From: a virus
Direction: 5' to 3' (one strand)
IMG/VR virus record: IMGVR_UViG_3300012012_000763
Span: 4,490 to 51,436 of that record
Length of the DNA: 46,947 nucleotides
In this document: piece after piece, positions 7,900-15,942 of the stretch
Layout: each line of letters opens with the position of its first letter
Numbering within the stretch: position 1 is the first letter of the stretch
Made by a program: the position numbers and the translations under genes
Notes under the pieces: generated by a model
What the model was told of the DNA's origin: nothing
Databases searched by the model: none
What the model saw: only the letters and a program-made list of their open reading frames with translations

Positions 7900-9479
7900 G
7901 TAAGAACTTAAAAGATATTATTAAAGAAGAATACGCAAAGTGTGCCTCAAATCCGGTATACTTTATGAAAAGGTATGCCAAAATTCAACACCCAACCCGT
8001 GGCAAAATTCTATTTGACCTATACCCATTTCAGGAAGATGTTCTTCATAAATTTAATACTAACCGATGGAACATTGTATTAAAGTCTCGTCAGTTGGGTA
8101 TATCCACTGTTATTGCGGGTTATTCGCTTTGGTTAATGTTATTCAATCAAGATAAAAACATTCTTGTTATTGCAACTAAACAAGAAACTGCAAAAAACTT
8201 GGTAACAAAAGTTCGTGTTATGTATGACAATATGCCAAGTTGGTTGAAGACTGGTGTTCAAGAGGACAATAAACTTTCACTTCGATTTAAGAACGGTTCA
8301 CAAATTAAAGCCGTTTCTGCTGCCGCCGACTCTGCTCGTTCTGAAGCACTTTCACTTCTTATCATAGACGAGGCCGCCTTTATTGATGACATAGATAAGA
8401 TATGGGCATCCGCACAACAAACACTCGCTACAGGTGGAACTGCCATTATCAACTCTACCCCAAACGGTGTTGGTAACTTTTATCACAAACAATGGGTAAA
8501 GGCGATAAACAAAGAGAGTGCATTTAATCCAATAGAATTATTATGGCAAGTTCATCCAGACCGTGACCAAAAATGGCGCGATGAACAAGATATACTATTG
8601 GGTCCTGATATGGCAAAACAAGAGTGTGATGGAAACTTTCTTGCGTCTGGTCGTGCAGTTATTGATGGGGAACTTGTCCAATGGTATGAACAAACTTATG
8701 TGTGTGAACCAAAAGAAAAACGTGGTGCAGAAGACGCTTATTGGATTTGGGATTATCCAGAACCAAATAAAACATATATGGTTATTGCTGACGTTGCTCG
8801 TGGTGATGGAAACGATAACTCAGCATTTCATGTCATAGATGTTGAAAATATGGAACAAGTTGCAGAATACAAAGGTAAACTTGATACAAAAACTTATGGT
8901 AATATGTTGGTATCAGTTGCAACAGAATATAATGATGCTCTTCTTGTAGTTGAAAATGCTAACATTGGTTGGGCAGTAATTCAACAAATTATTGATAGAG
9001 GTTATCCAAATCTTTATTATACATATAAAGAAGATGGTTATACCGATCCTTCTGTTCATATTCCGAGAGGGTATGACTTAAAAGACAAATCACAAATGGT
9101 TCCTGGTTTCACTACAAGTGCAAAAACAAGACCACTTCTTATTTCAAAGTTGGAAACATATTTCCGTGAAAGATTACCAATAATAAAATCATCAAGATTA
9201 GTTCAAGAACTGTATGTGTTTGTTTGGAATGGTGCAAAGGCAGAAGCACAACAAGGATATAATGACGATTTGGTTATGTCATTCTCTATCGGACTTTGGG
9301 TTAGAGATACTGCACTAAAACTTCGTCAAGAAGGTTTATTGAAAACAAGAATGAGTTTGGATTATATGGGCAAGGCATCTGTCCCACATAAACCATCATA
9401 TAATTTTGGTGACGATAGTAATGGTTGGAATATGAAAATAAATGGACAAGACGAAGATTTAACATGGTTGATAAAATAA
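7896..9479 (+). CDS. terminase large subunit (T4 gp17-like)
   Basis: 527 residues from ATG 7896, which overlaps the preceding TGA. The N-terminal ATPase has a Walker A-like SRQLGIST (residues 64-71), Walker B LLIIDEAAF (154-162, D158/E159) and coupling motif STPNG (187-191). The C-terminal RNase H-like nuclease has IADVARG (D299), VVEN (E353) and NDDLVMS (D457/D458), the three acidic metal ligands. It pumps DNA into the prohead through the portal and cuts the concatemer. No small terminase subunit is recognisable in the window. Confidence 0.93.
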   Translation: MSKNLKDIIKEEYAKCASNPVYFMKRYAKIQHPTRGKILFDLYPFQEDVLHKFNTNRWNIVLKSRQLGISTVIAGYSLWLMLFNQDKNILVIATKQETAKNLVTKVRVMYDNMPSWLKTGVQEDNKLSLRFKNGSQIKAVSAAADSARSEALSLLIIDEAAFIDDIDKIWASAQQTLATGGTAIINSTPNGVGNFYHKQWVKAINKESAFNPIELLWQVHPDRDQKWRDEQDILLGPDMAKQECDGNFLASGRAVIDGELVQWYEQTYVCEPKEKRGAEDAYWIWDYPEPNKTYMVIADVARGDGNDNSAFHVIDVENMEQVAEYKGKLDTKTYGNMLVSVATEYNDALLVVENANIGWAVIQQIIDRGYPNLYYTYKEDGYTDPSVHIPRGYDLKDKSQMVPGFTTSAKTRPLLISKLETYFRERLPIIKSSRLVQELYVFVWNGAKAEAQQGYNDDLVMSFSIGLWVRDTALKLRQEGLLKTRMSLDYMGKASVPHKPSYNFGDDSNGWNMKINGQDEDLTWLIK

Positions 9480-9497
9480 GTTTTACATTTTTTCCTA

Positions 9498-9506
9498 CAT
9501 ATTTAT
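9498..9506 (+). promoter_or_regulatory. late-promoter motif
   Basis: CATATTTAT, 32 bases before the portal ATG at 9539, in a 59-base gap after the terminase gene. No -35 or -33 partner is apparent. Confidence 0.6.
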
Positions 9507-9538
9507 ATTAAGTTTATATTACATAAAATAGGTGACAA

Positions 9539-9856
9539 ATGGCACAAAATAAATCATTATTTGATAGGTTGAAAACACTTTTTTCTACAAACGTTGTTGT
9601 TCGTAATGTTGGTGGTAAAAAATTGAAGGTTGTAGATACAGCCCGTTATCAAGGTGATGGAAACCCACACACATCAAAAGTTATTGATAGATATGGTAGA
9701 TTACACGGGACAAAGGGAACGCCAATATCAGTATACAATCAATACAACTCATTCTCAGCAACAAAAATAGACCTTTACATACTGATTATGAGGCAATGGA
9801 CACCGATGCCATTATATCATCAGCACTTGACATATATGCAGATGAAAGCACTCTAA
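9539..9856 (+). CDS. portal protein, N-terminal part (before frame break)
   Basis: The ATG is preceded by AGGTG. The first ~80 codons read as a typical T4-type portal N-terminus: SLFDRLKTLFSTNVVVRNVG, KKLKVVDTARYQ, VIDRYGRLH and YNSFSATKIDLY. After about 9777 the frame becomes non-homologous and stops at 9856. The expected continuation (TDYEAMDTDAIISSALDIYA) is in the -1 relative frame, open from 9700. Either one or two bases differ from an intact gene, the sequence has an error here, or ribosomes shift frame. As printed, this frame alone cannot give a working portal. Confidence 0.7.
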   Translation: MAQNKSLFDRLKTLFSTNVVVRNVGGKKLKVVDTARYQGDGNPHTSKVIDRYGRLHGTKGTPISVYNQYNSFSATKIDLYILIMRQWTPMPLYHQHLTYMQMKAL

Positions 9857-11406
9857 AAAATGATACCGGTGACGTTTTAACTATAAAAACCGATAATGAT
9901 AATATCCGTAAGATATTACGAAACCTTTTTTATGATGTTCTCAATATAGAATATAATCTTTGGCCTTGGATTCGTAATCTTTGTAAGTATGGTGACTTTT
10001 ATTTGTATCTGGATGTAAAAGATGAATTGGGTGTAACAAATGTTGTTCCCTTTTCACCATACGAAATGCAAAGAGAAGAAGGAACTGATCCAGAACATAT
10101 CTATATGACAAAATTTATCTACGAAGGACCTCTTGGTAAAGGGGAATTTCAAAATTATGAACTAGCACATTTTCGTCTTTTAGGTGACACTAACTTTCTA
10201 CCCTACGGTAAATCAATGTTGGAAGGTGCTCGTAAACTTTACAAACAACTCGTTCTTATGGAAGATGCGATGTTGATACATCGTATCATGCGTGCTCCTG
10301 AAAAACGTATATTCAAAGTTGATATTGGAAACATACCACCATCCGAAGTTGATCAATATATGAATAATCTTATGAACCGAATGAAAAAGACACCAGTTAT
10401 CAATGAACAGACTGGTGACTACAATCTTCGTTTTAATATGCAAAACTTATTAGAAGACTTTTACCTTCCTGTTCGTGGTGGTCAATCTGGAACAGAAATT
10501 GAAACGCTTGCAGGATTACAGTATCAGGCAATTGAAGACATTGAATATCTAAAAAGTAAAATCTTTGCTGCTCTAAAAGTTCCAAAACCATATTTGGGCT
10601 ATGACGAAAGCATCGAAGGTAAGGCAACACTTGCCGCTCTCGATATTCGTTTTGCCAGAACAATTGAAAGAGTCCAAAGAATTGTTGTTTCTGAATTAAC
10701 CAAAATTGCAATTGTTCATTTGTATGCACAAGGTTATGAAAATGCAGATTTAGTAAATTTTGAACTTGGTTTGACCGGACCTTCAATCATATATGAACAA
10801 GAGAAAGTTGCGCTTATGAAAGAAAAAGTGGACTTGGCGGGAACACTAATAGAAAAGAAATTACTTTCAATGAAATATATTTATTCCAATATCTTTAATC
10901 TTTCAGAAGACCAGGCCGAATTTGAAAAGAATGAAGTTCTTGAAGATATTAAACACGCCTTCCGTCAAAAACAAATTGAAAACGAAGGTAATGATCCGGC
11001 TATAACAAAAGAATCATTTGGAACTCCACATGATATTGCAAGTATGCAGATTCGTGGTGGTGGGAAGATGATAACTGATAATGAAGTTCCAGAGGGTGGT
11101 TGGCCAGGTGCAGGTAGACCTGCTAAAAACCTTGATTATGGAACAGATAATAGTCCTTTTGGTAGAGATCCACTTGGAAAGAAAGATATTGGAAACACTC
11201 TCAAAGTAAATAATTCACCAAAAGTAAATTACAAAGGAAATTCTCCTCTTTCTCTTGAAAATCGTGATATAGGTAAATTGATAGATAGTATGTCTGGTAT
11301 AAAGGTTAAGACCAAAAGTATAATATCCGAAAGTCTTAAACCCTCCATTAAACAAGAAAATGAATCAAATTTACTGAATGAGGACAATTTATTAGATGAA
11401 TTGTAA
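9796..11406 (+). CDS. portal protein, main part (T4 gp20-like)
   Basis: 536 residues from the first ATG in this frame, but homology reaches back to about 9778 (HTDYEA before the Met), so this is the body of the portal begun at 9539. Diagnostic blocks are IISSALDIYADEST, LFYDVLNIEYNLWPWIRNL, RAPEKRIFKVDIGN, and SKIFAALKVPKPYLGYDE with GKATLAALDIRFARTIERVQ. The portal is the dodecameric gateway at the capsid vertex that nucleates prohead assembly and docks the terminase. GAGG lies just 2 bases before this ATG, so independent initiation cannot be excluded. The C-terminal 120 residues are low-complexity and polar. Confidence 0.88.
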   Translation: MDTDAIISSALDIYADESTLKNDTGDVLTIKTDNDNIRKILRNLFYDVLNIEYNLWPWIRNLCKYGDFYLYLDVKDELGVTNVVPFSPYEMQREEGTDPEHIYMTKFIYEGPLGKGEFQNYELAHFRLLGDTNFLPYGKSMLEGARKLYKQLVLMEDAMLIHRIMRAPEKRIFKVDIGNIPPSEVDQYMNNLMNRMKKTPVINEQTGDYNLRFNMQNLLEDFYLPVRGGQSGTEIETLAGLQYQAIEDIEYLKSKIFAALKVPKPYLGYDESIEGKATLAALDIRFARTIERVQRIVVSELTKIAIVHLYAQGYENADLVNFELGLTGPSIIYEQEKVALMKEKVDLAGTLIEKKLLSMKYIYSNIFNLSEDQAEFEKNEVLEDIKHAFRQKQIENEGNDPAITKESFGTPHDIASMQIRGGGKMITDNEVPEGGWPGAGRPAKNLDYGTDNSPFGRDPLGKKDIGNTLKVNNSPKVNYKGNSPLSLENRDIGKLIDSMSGIKVKTKSIISESLKPSIKQENESNLLNEDNLLDEL

Positions 11407-11413
11407 AATTGCC

Positions 11414-11423
11414 TATATTTATT
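11414..11423 (+). promoter_or_regulatory. late-promoter motif
   Basis: TATATTTATT, 34 bases before the ATG at 11458 and just after the portal stop. The downstream start has its own AAGGA. Confidence 0.6.
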
Positions 11424-11457
11424 CTATGAAAGTGCACATAAACAGGTATAAGGAACA

Positions 11458-12300
11458 ATGAAGAAAATTAAACATTCAAAATTCAAAAATACTGCAATGT
11501 TGTTTGAGTTATTGACTCGCCAAATAACATCAGACATAATTTCCTCTAATGAATCGGTAGCAATACAGATTCTTAAAAAATACTTTAATAAGAATACAGA
11601 ACTTATTAAAGAGTATAAACTCTATAAAACCCTTTGTGACGAAAAATTAAAGTCAGAAACAAAGGCAAATATGTTAATAGAGGCAGTATTAAAGGCAAGA
11701 CGAGGATTGAATAAAAATAAATTACAAAAAGAAAAGTATGAATTGATAAAAGCAATCAAAGAAAATTTTGATATTGATTCATTTTTTCAAACAAAAGTTC
11801 AAAACTATAAACTTCTTGCTTCTGTTTACAAAGTTTTTGAATATAATGAATTAGAAAATCCTGTTGAGATAACAAAATCTCGTATAACAATACTTGAAAA
11901 TATAACATCAAGACAAAAAAATTCTGTAATAACAGAAGACGTTGCTATTGCACAAGAACCAAAAGAAGTTCGTTTATTGGCATACAAGTATTTGGTTGAA
12001 AAATTTAATACCAAATACAGTAACTTGTCCGAATCACAGAAGGTTCTATTGAGAGAATATATTGAAAATGTAAGCAACACTAATAACTTAAAGTCTCTCG
12101 TTCAAACAGAAGCGGTAACTCTGAAAAGATTATTTACAAAAAATATGCATAGAGTAAAAGATAAATCTTTGAAAATAAAATTACAAGAAGTTGCTGGTCT
12201 TTTAGATGAATACGTTGATATAAAGAAGGTAGAAGAAAATCATATATCTGCACTCCTTCGTTATTATAGTTTAATAGAAGATTTATCATGGAGTAAATAA
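11458..12300 (+). CDS. conserved head-module protein, unknown function
   Basis: 280 residues, almost entirely helical and charged. The N-terminal block KHSKFKNTAMLFELLTRQIT resembles a family seen next to portal and prohead protease genes in marine T4-like phages. I know of no assigned activity. It starts with AAGGA spaced about 5 bases and ends in a TAATG overlap with the next gene. Location suggests a prohead core or assembly role; no catalytic motif is visible. Confidence 0.5.
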   Translation: MKKIKHSKFKNTAMLFELLTRQITSDIISSNESVAIQILKKYFNKNTELIKEYKLYKTLCDEKLKSETKANMLIEAVLKARRGLNKNKLQKEKYELIKAIKENFDIDSFFQTKVQNYKLLASVYKVFEYNELENPVEITKSRITILENITSRQKNSVITEDVAIAQEPKEVRLLAYKYLVEKFNTKYSNLSESQKVLLREYIENVSNTNNLKSLVQTEAVTLKRLFTKNMHRVKDKSLKIKLQEVAGLLDEYVDIKKVEENHISALLRYYSLIEDLSWSK

Positions 12301-12608
12301 TGTCAGTTAATGAAGTCCACCCATATAATTTTCCTGCATCGCAGGCAAATGAATTTGAAAGAAAAGGTCATCCTGGAAAATGGTTAAAGACAATCACAGT
12401 TAGTGGAACAGTTTGGTTTACTGGTTCAAATTATGGTGCTGGTGCAATAATTCCGTTTAGTAGTGCTGCCGGAACTGCTTACCTTACTGGTGGTGGAAGT
12501 ATTAACATCGGTAATTTGGCAAAAACTTATATCCATGAATTATCTATTGAAAGGATAGAGGGTGGTGCAGATTGCTATGTGTTAATTCGTAATCAAATGA
12601 TTAGGTAA
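12300..12608 (+). CDS. small beta-rich hypothetical protein
   Basis: 102 residues, start overlapping the previous stop (TAATG). Alternating hydrophobic strands rich in Gly/Ser/Thr (TITVSGTVWFTGSNYGAGAI, GTAYLTGGGSINIG) and a C-terminal ELSIERIEGGADCYVLIRNQ suggest a compact beta-sandwich. This could be a capsid decoration or head-tail accessory protein. The family is not recognised. Confidence 0.45.
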   Translation: MSVNEVHPYNFPASQANEFERKGHPGKWLKTITVSGTVWFTGSNYGAGAIIPFSSAAGTAYLTGGGSINIGNLAKTYIHELSIERIEGGADCYVLIRNQMIR

Positions 12609-12611
12609 TAT

Positions 12612-13115
12612 ATGAACGTTGAATCTTTCATAAAAAAACTTAAAGAGTCCGAAGAATACCGTGAGTTTACCGAAGAATTATCTTTGGATGAAATGAGCAC
12701 GACTGCTTCTGTTCCTGGATATCAAACTCCTAACGCTTTTGCCAAAAGTGAAGAAGATTTTGAAGAACACAATAAAGAAACTGCTGAAGTTTATGGATAT
12801 AAAATTGTTCCAAAAACAAAAAAGAAAAATTATGAGTCTGTATACAAACAGGCGATGGGCGTGATAAATGAAGGAACGTATAAAGAGTTTAGAACTGACG
12901 AAACCCGAAGCTCAAATAGAAAAATAAATGATTCTATTAAGAACATAAACAGAACAATTTACGAAGTTGAAAGAGTTGTTGAACATGCATTAAGACTAAA
13001 AACAGAAATGAATGTTGATCAAAGAACTCTTTGGGGTGAATCAATGAGTAGATTGCGTAAAATATCAGAAAGAATAAACAGAATTACAAAAAAAATACAC
13101 GAATTAGGTGCTTAA
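12612..13115 (+). CDS. conserved head-module protein with TTASVPGYQTPNAF motif
   Basis: 167 residues. The motif EMSTTASVPGYQTPNAF at residues ~27-43 recurs in T4-like phage proteins encoded near the prohead protease. The C-terminal half is a long charged helix. It contains INE-G at residues 85-88, a candidate prohead protease cleavage site of the (I/L)xE type. It could be a core protein processed during head maturation. Only 1 base separates it from the protease ATG. Confidence 0.5.
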   Translation: MNVESFIKKLKESEEYREFTEELSLDEMSTTASVPGYQTPNAFAKSEEDFEEHNKETAEVYGYKIVPKTKKKNYESVYKQAMGVINEGTYKEFRTDETRSSNRKINDSIKNINRTIYEVERVVEHALRLKTEMNVDQRTLWGESMSRLRKISERINRITKKIHELGA

Positions 13116-13116
13116 A

Positions 13117-13788
13117 ATGAAAGAACTACTCGTAGATACTATACTTTTTAATGTAAACCCAAAGATGATTACCGAATCTGAAAAGAAAAACGGTGGTAAA
13201 GTTATAGTTTCAGGAGTATTACAGAGAGCTGAGGCAAAGAATCAGAATGGTAGAGTATACCCCAAAAAGATTTTGATGCGTGAAGTTAAAAAATATGCGG
13301 AAAATAATATAAAAGAAAATCGTGCGCTTGGTGAGTTGGATCATCCAGATTCATCTGTAATAAATCTTCGTAATGTTTCTCATAATGTTCTTGGTGTAGA
13401 TTGGAAAGGAAATGATGTTGTTGGTAGAGTAGAAATACTACCAACACCATCCGGAAATATACTAAAACAACTTCTTGGTGCAGGTATTCGTCTTGGAATA
13501 TCATCAAGAGGATTAGGTTCAGTGGAAGAAATATCAGAAGGAACCGTGGAGGTTCAAGATGATTTTGAATTGATTGGATGGGATTTTGTATCTAATCCAT
13601 CAACTCATGGTGCTTTCATGTATCCGCAAGGAATGGGTGAAGGTTTACATGAAGGGTTAATAACCGAAGGAATATCAACATCAACTATTGCAAAAATTGA
13701 TCCTAAATTAAATCGTATTCATAGTAACATAACAAATATAATATGTGAAATTGGTAATGTTTGTGAATGTATATTTGAGGGTAGATAA
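13117..13788 (+). CDS. prohead core protease (T4 gp21-like)
   Basis: 223 residues from ATG 13117; the in-frame GTG at 13108 would overlap the preceding gene. GRVYPKKILMREV, ALGELDHP (H76), GISSRGLGSV (S129/S130) and WDFVSNPST (D156) match the serine-protease core of the gp21/prohead-protease family, with His and Ser of the triad visible. It cleaves scaffold, capsid and internal proteins before DNA packaging. Two candidate self-cleavage sites, LHE-G (177-180) and ITE-G (182-185), sit in its own C-terminal region, as expected for a protease that inactivates itself. Confidence 0.9.
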   Translation: MKELLVDTILFNVNPKMITESEKKNGGKVIVSGVLQRAEAKNQNGRVYPKKILMREVKKYAENNIKENRALGELDHPDSSVINLRNVSHNVLGVDWKGNDVVGRVEILPTPSGNILKQLLGAGIRLGISSRGLGSVEEISEGTVEVQDDFELIGWDFVSNPSTHGAFMYPQGMGEGLHEGLITEGISTSTIAKIDPKLNRIHSNITNIICEIGNVCECIFEGR

Positions 13789-13790
13789 CC

Positions 13791-14387
13791 ATGCCGGCAC
13801 TTTCGCAACAACAACAAAAAATCATGGGATTGGCTCTTGCATATAAAAGAGGAAAAGTTCCTTCATCCGATGTAAGTAAGTCTGTAAAAGATTTGGCATC
13901 ATCTATGTCTGAAAAAGAATTAGAAAAGTTTGCAAGCACAAAACATGCTGGTCTTCCTAAAAAAGTTGGTGAAACAAAAACAACAATGAAAAAAGAGGAT
14001 ATACAAAAATTAGTTGCAGATGCCGTTCAAGAAGTAATGAATGAAAAATTCAGCACAAAAGTTCTTACGTCAGAACAAAAACAACAGTATATTGAGGCAA
14101 TTTCAAGATACAACGAATACCGTTCAGTTGTTCATCGTTCAAATGCACTTCCAGAAATAGTTTCAGAGATAAAAAGACTTGTTGAATTTGCAAGTAAAAA
14201 TATGGTAGAAGAATCTGGAGATTGGTTTGAAGGCGTATCACACCGAAGAAACTCAAAAAGATTGAAAGAAACTGTGAATGAATTTCAAAAAATATCTGAA
14301 AAAATAGTTAAGTTACAAAGAAACTTGGAGTCTATCTACGAAAATATAGGTAAACAACTCGGTTCATTTTATGAAATAAAAAAATAA
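13791..14387 (+). CDS. DUF3008-like N-terminus fused to helical domain
   Basis: 198 residues. Residues 1-60 (SQQQQKIMGLALAYKRGK, SMSEKELEKFASTKHAGLP) match the short DUF3008 module otherwise found as a free-standing ~60-residue protein in bacteria and phages. The rest is helical and charged (residues ~65-198), probably coiled coil. It follows the protease by 2 bases and precedes the bS21 gene. The role is unknown; being in the prohead block, it may be a core component. The fusion is the notable feature. Confidence 0.55.
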   Translation: MPALSQQQQKIMGLALAYKRGKVPSSDVSKSVKDLASSMSEKELEKFASTKHAGLPKKVGETKTTMKKEDIQKLVADAVQEVMNEKFSTKVLTSEQKQQYIEAISRYNEYRSVVHRSNALPEIVSEIKRLVEFASKNMVEESGDWFEGVSHRRNSKRLKETVNEFQKISEKIVKLQRNLESIYENIGKQLGSFYEIKK

Positions 14388-14398
14388 GGAAAAATGTT

Positions 14399-14626
14399 AT
14401 GTCAGACAGAGTTTATACCAGTTCAAAACCTGCTCATGTAAAAGTAAAGGCAGGTGGAATGAATGTAGATACAATGATTAAGGTTTTTAAGCGTAAAGTT
14501 AAAGAAGCCGGTATTCTTGAAGAATATAAAAATCGTATGGAATATATTAAACCATCGAAGAAAAAATCTGAAAAACGAAATGCTGCTATAAGAAGACAAC
14601 GTAAAATTGACGTTGAAAACATTTAA
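14399..14626 (+). CDS. rpsU: ribosomal protein bS21 homologue
   Basis: 75 residues. HVKVKAGGMNVDTMIKVFKR, then KVKEAGILEEYKNRMEYIKP and a Lys/Arg-rich tail, align without gaps to bacterial S21 (pattern ...FKR..KEAG.L.E...R..Y.KPS...K). The Shine-Dalgarno TAAGGA overlaps the previous stop 8 bases before the ATG. bS21 sits at the 30S platform near the 3' end of 16S rRNA. Phage-encoded bS21 is known from several uncultivated and pelagic phages. Here it lies between prohead genes and 10 bases before an ADP-ribosyltransferase-like gene, so it should be made late. Replacing or competing with host bS21 is the likely role. Confidence 0.85.
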   Translation: MSDRVYTSSKPAHVKVKAGGMNVDTMIKVFKRKVKEAGILEEYKNRMEYIKPSKKKSEKRNAAIRRQRKIDVENI

Positions 14627-14636
14627 TGGAGATAAA

Positions 14637-15821
14637 ATGGACTTTTCTAGTCTTACAAAACTAATCCGCAAAGAAAAACGGAAAGTTAATGAAAATCTGG
14701 AATGGTCTTTTTTATTATATGAAGATGAAGAAAAACCAGCAAGTGAAGATCCAGATAAAATGCTTGTGGTAAATAAGGAAAGTGGAAAATCCTATTACAT
14801 AAGTAAAAAGAGTTTTGATCCAGCAAAGCATCAAAAATCTGCACCCAAAGAAAAGGCGCCAAAAAAAGAAGAAGAAGAACCTGCAGCAGAAACTCCAACA
14901 GAGACACCAGCGGAAACTCCTGCTGAACCTGCAGCTGAAACTCCGGCAGAAACGCCAGCTGAACCTGCAACTACAACTGAACCTGCAGCTGAAACTCCTA
15001 CTACTGCAACACCAACGGAAACACCAAAAGAACCAAATGAAGAAAAAACTGGATTAAAAACTGTTGGTTTCTTAAAACCAATAGAAGTAGAGAAGCTGGA
15101 TAAAAAAACAAGAAACTTATATCCAAATACAAGACAAAATTTATTGCAATATGATTTTGAAGATGCATTGAATATGTATGACGATAATCTTGACAAAAAG
15201 AAAGATTACAAAAAATTATACAAGAGAATTGAAACTATTGCATTGGCAAAACATAGTTTAATAAGTAAAATGGAATTAGATGCAGAAACTATATTTGCAC
15301 TAAAACATTTTTATATCAATAGTTTACGGATAAACAATATATTAAATTATGGACAACTAATGCCGTATTATGAGATAATGAAACAAATAAAGTTGGGAAA
15401 ACCAAAAGAAGGCGATAAACGAGAAAAAGAATATAATAGTGCAAAAAATTCGGTAACTATAATAAATTTAGATAGTGCCTTCGATGAAGGATTGCAGAGA
15501 TTAGACTATCCAATCGTTTCTTATCGTTCAGTAGAAAACAAAGATGTATTAGAATACTTTATTAACGAGAGAACATGGATAGATAAATCATTTGTAACAA
15601 CATCACTCAACCCGTTGATTGCAGAGAAAGGAAAAAAACGTATGCCATTATTTGAGTATTACATTCCAAGTAATACATCTATTTTAACTTTACCTTGTCA
15701 TTCAAATGATTATTGCCACGAAACAGAAGTTACACTTCCAAGAAATTGTAGATATACAATAGAAGGTTTTAATGAAGAAAGAAACATTTACAAAGTATTA
15801 GTGGAACAAAACTATGCCTGA
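14637..15821 (+). CDS. ADP-ribosyltransferase-fold protein, Alt-like candidate
   Basis: 394 residues from ATG 14637 (GGAG 6 bases upstream); the TTG at 14607 is not a likely start. Residues ~1-75 form a charged N-terminus, ~76-135 an Ala/Pro/Glu/Thr repeat linker (PAETPAE, PAAETP), ~140-285 a helical domain and ~290-394 the catalytic fold. That fold shows the R-S-E signature: YRSV (R297), VTTSLNP (T321-S323) and HETEVTLP (E362, E364, an ExE loop). These features match C3/VIP2/Alt-type mono-ADP-ribosyltransferases. In T4, Alt is packaged in the head and injected to modify host polymerase. Being in the prohead operon, this may be the counterpart. LYE-D (27-30) could be a head-protease site. The target is unknown. 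Confidence 0.7.
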   Translation: MDFSSLTKLIRKEKRKVNENLEWSFLLYEDEEKPASEDPDKMLVVNKESGKSYYISKKSFDPAKHQKSAPKEKAPKKEEEEPAAETPTETPAETPAEPAAETPAETPAEPATTTEPAAETPTTATPTETPKEPNEEKTGLKTVGFLKPIEVEKLDKKTRNLYPNTRQNLLQYDFEDALNMYDDNLDKKKDYKKLYKRIETIALAKHSLISKMELDAETIFALKHFYINSLRINNILNYGQLMPYYEIMKQIKLGKPKEGDKREKEYNSAKNSVTIINLDSAFDEGLQRLDYPIVSYRSVENKDVLEYFINERTWIDKSFVTTSLNPLIAEKGKKRMPLFEYYIPSNTSILTLPCHSNDYCHETEVTLPRNCRYTIEGFNEERNIYKVLVEQNYA

Positions 15822-15942
15822 TGAAAAGAAAATAGATACGAATGATAGGGATAAGAGATATACCTACACCGAATCAGACATAAAAAGGATATTTTCATAC
15901 GGTCCAAAAGAAAAAACCGTAAAAAAAATTGAAAAAAAATAA
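15814..15942 (+). CDS. 42-residue highly charged small protein
   Basis: Short gene whose ATG at 15814 overlaps the stop of the ADP-ribosyltransferase-like gene by 8 bases. It encodes 42 residues, mostly Lys, Asp and Glu, with the pattern YTYTESDIKRIFSYGPKEK and a poly-Lys tail. The overlap, frame and absence of internal stops suggest a real coupled gene, but length makes this uncertain. No function can be assigned. Confidence 0.4.
   Translation: MPDEKKIDTNDRDKRYTYTESDIKRIFSYGPKEKTVKKIEKK

Noticed and set aside
9770-9796. Intron or homing endonuclease as cause of the portal frame break
   Set aside because: Homology resumes within about 3 bases; there is no inserted sequence.
10876-10885. TATATTTATT inside the portal gene
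   Set aside because: Exact motif but mid-gene with no start codon or gene boundary nearby; chance in AT-rich coding DNA.
14815-15057. Gln/Leu/Lys-rich + strand frame over the ART linker
   Set aside because: Low-complexity product of reading the Pro/Glu/Ala repeat in another frame; the ART frame continues through it with conserved ends.
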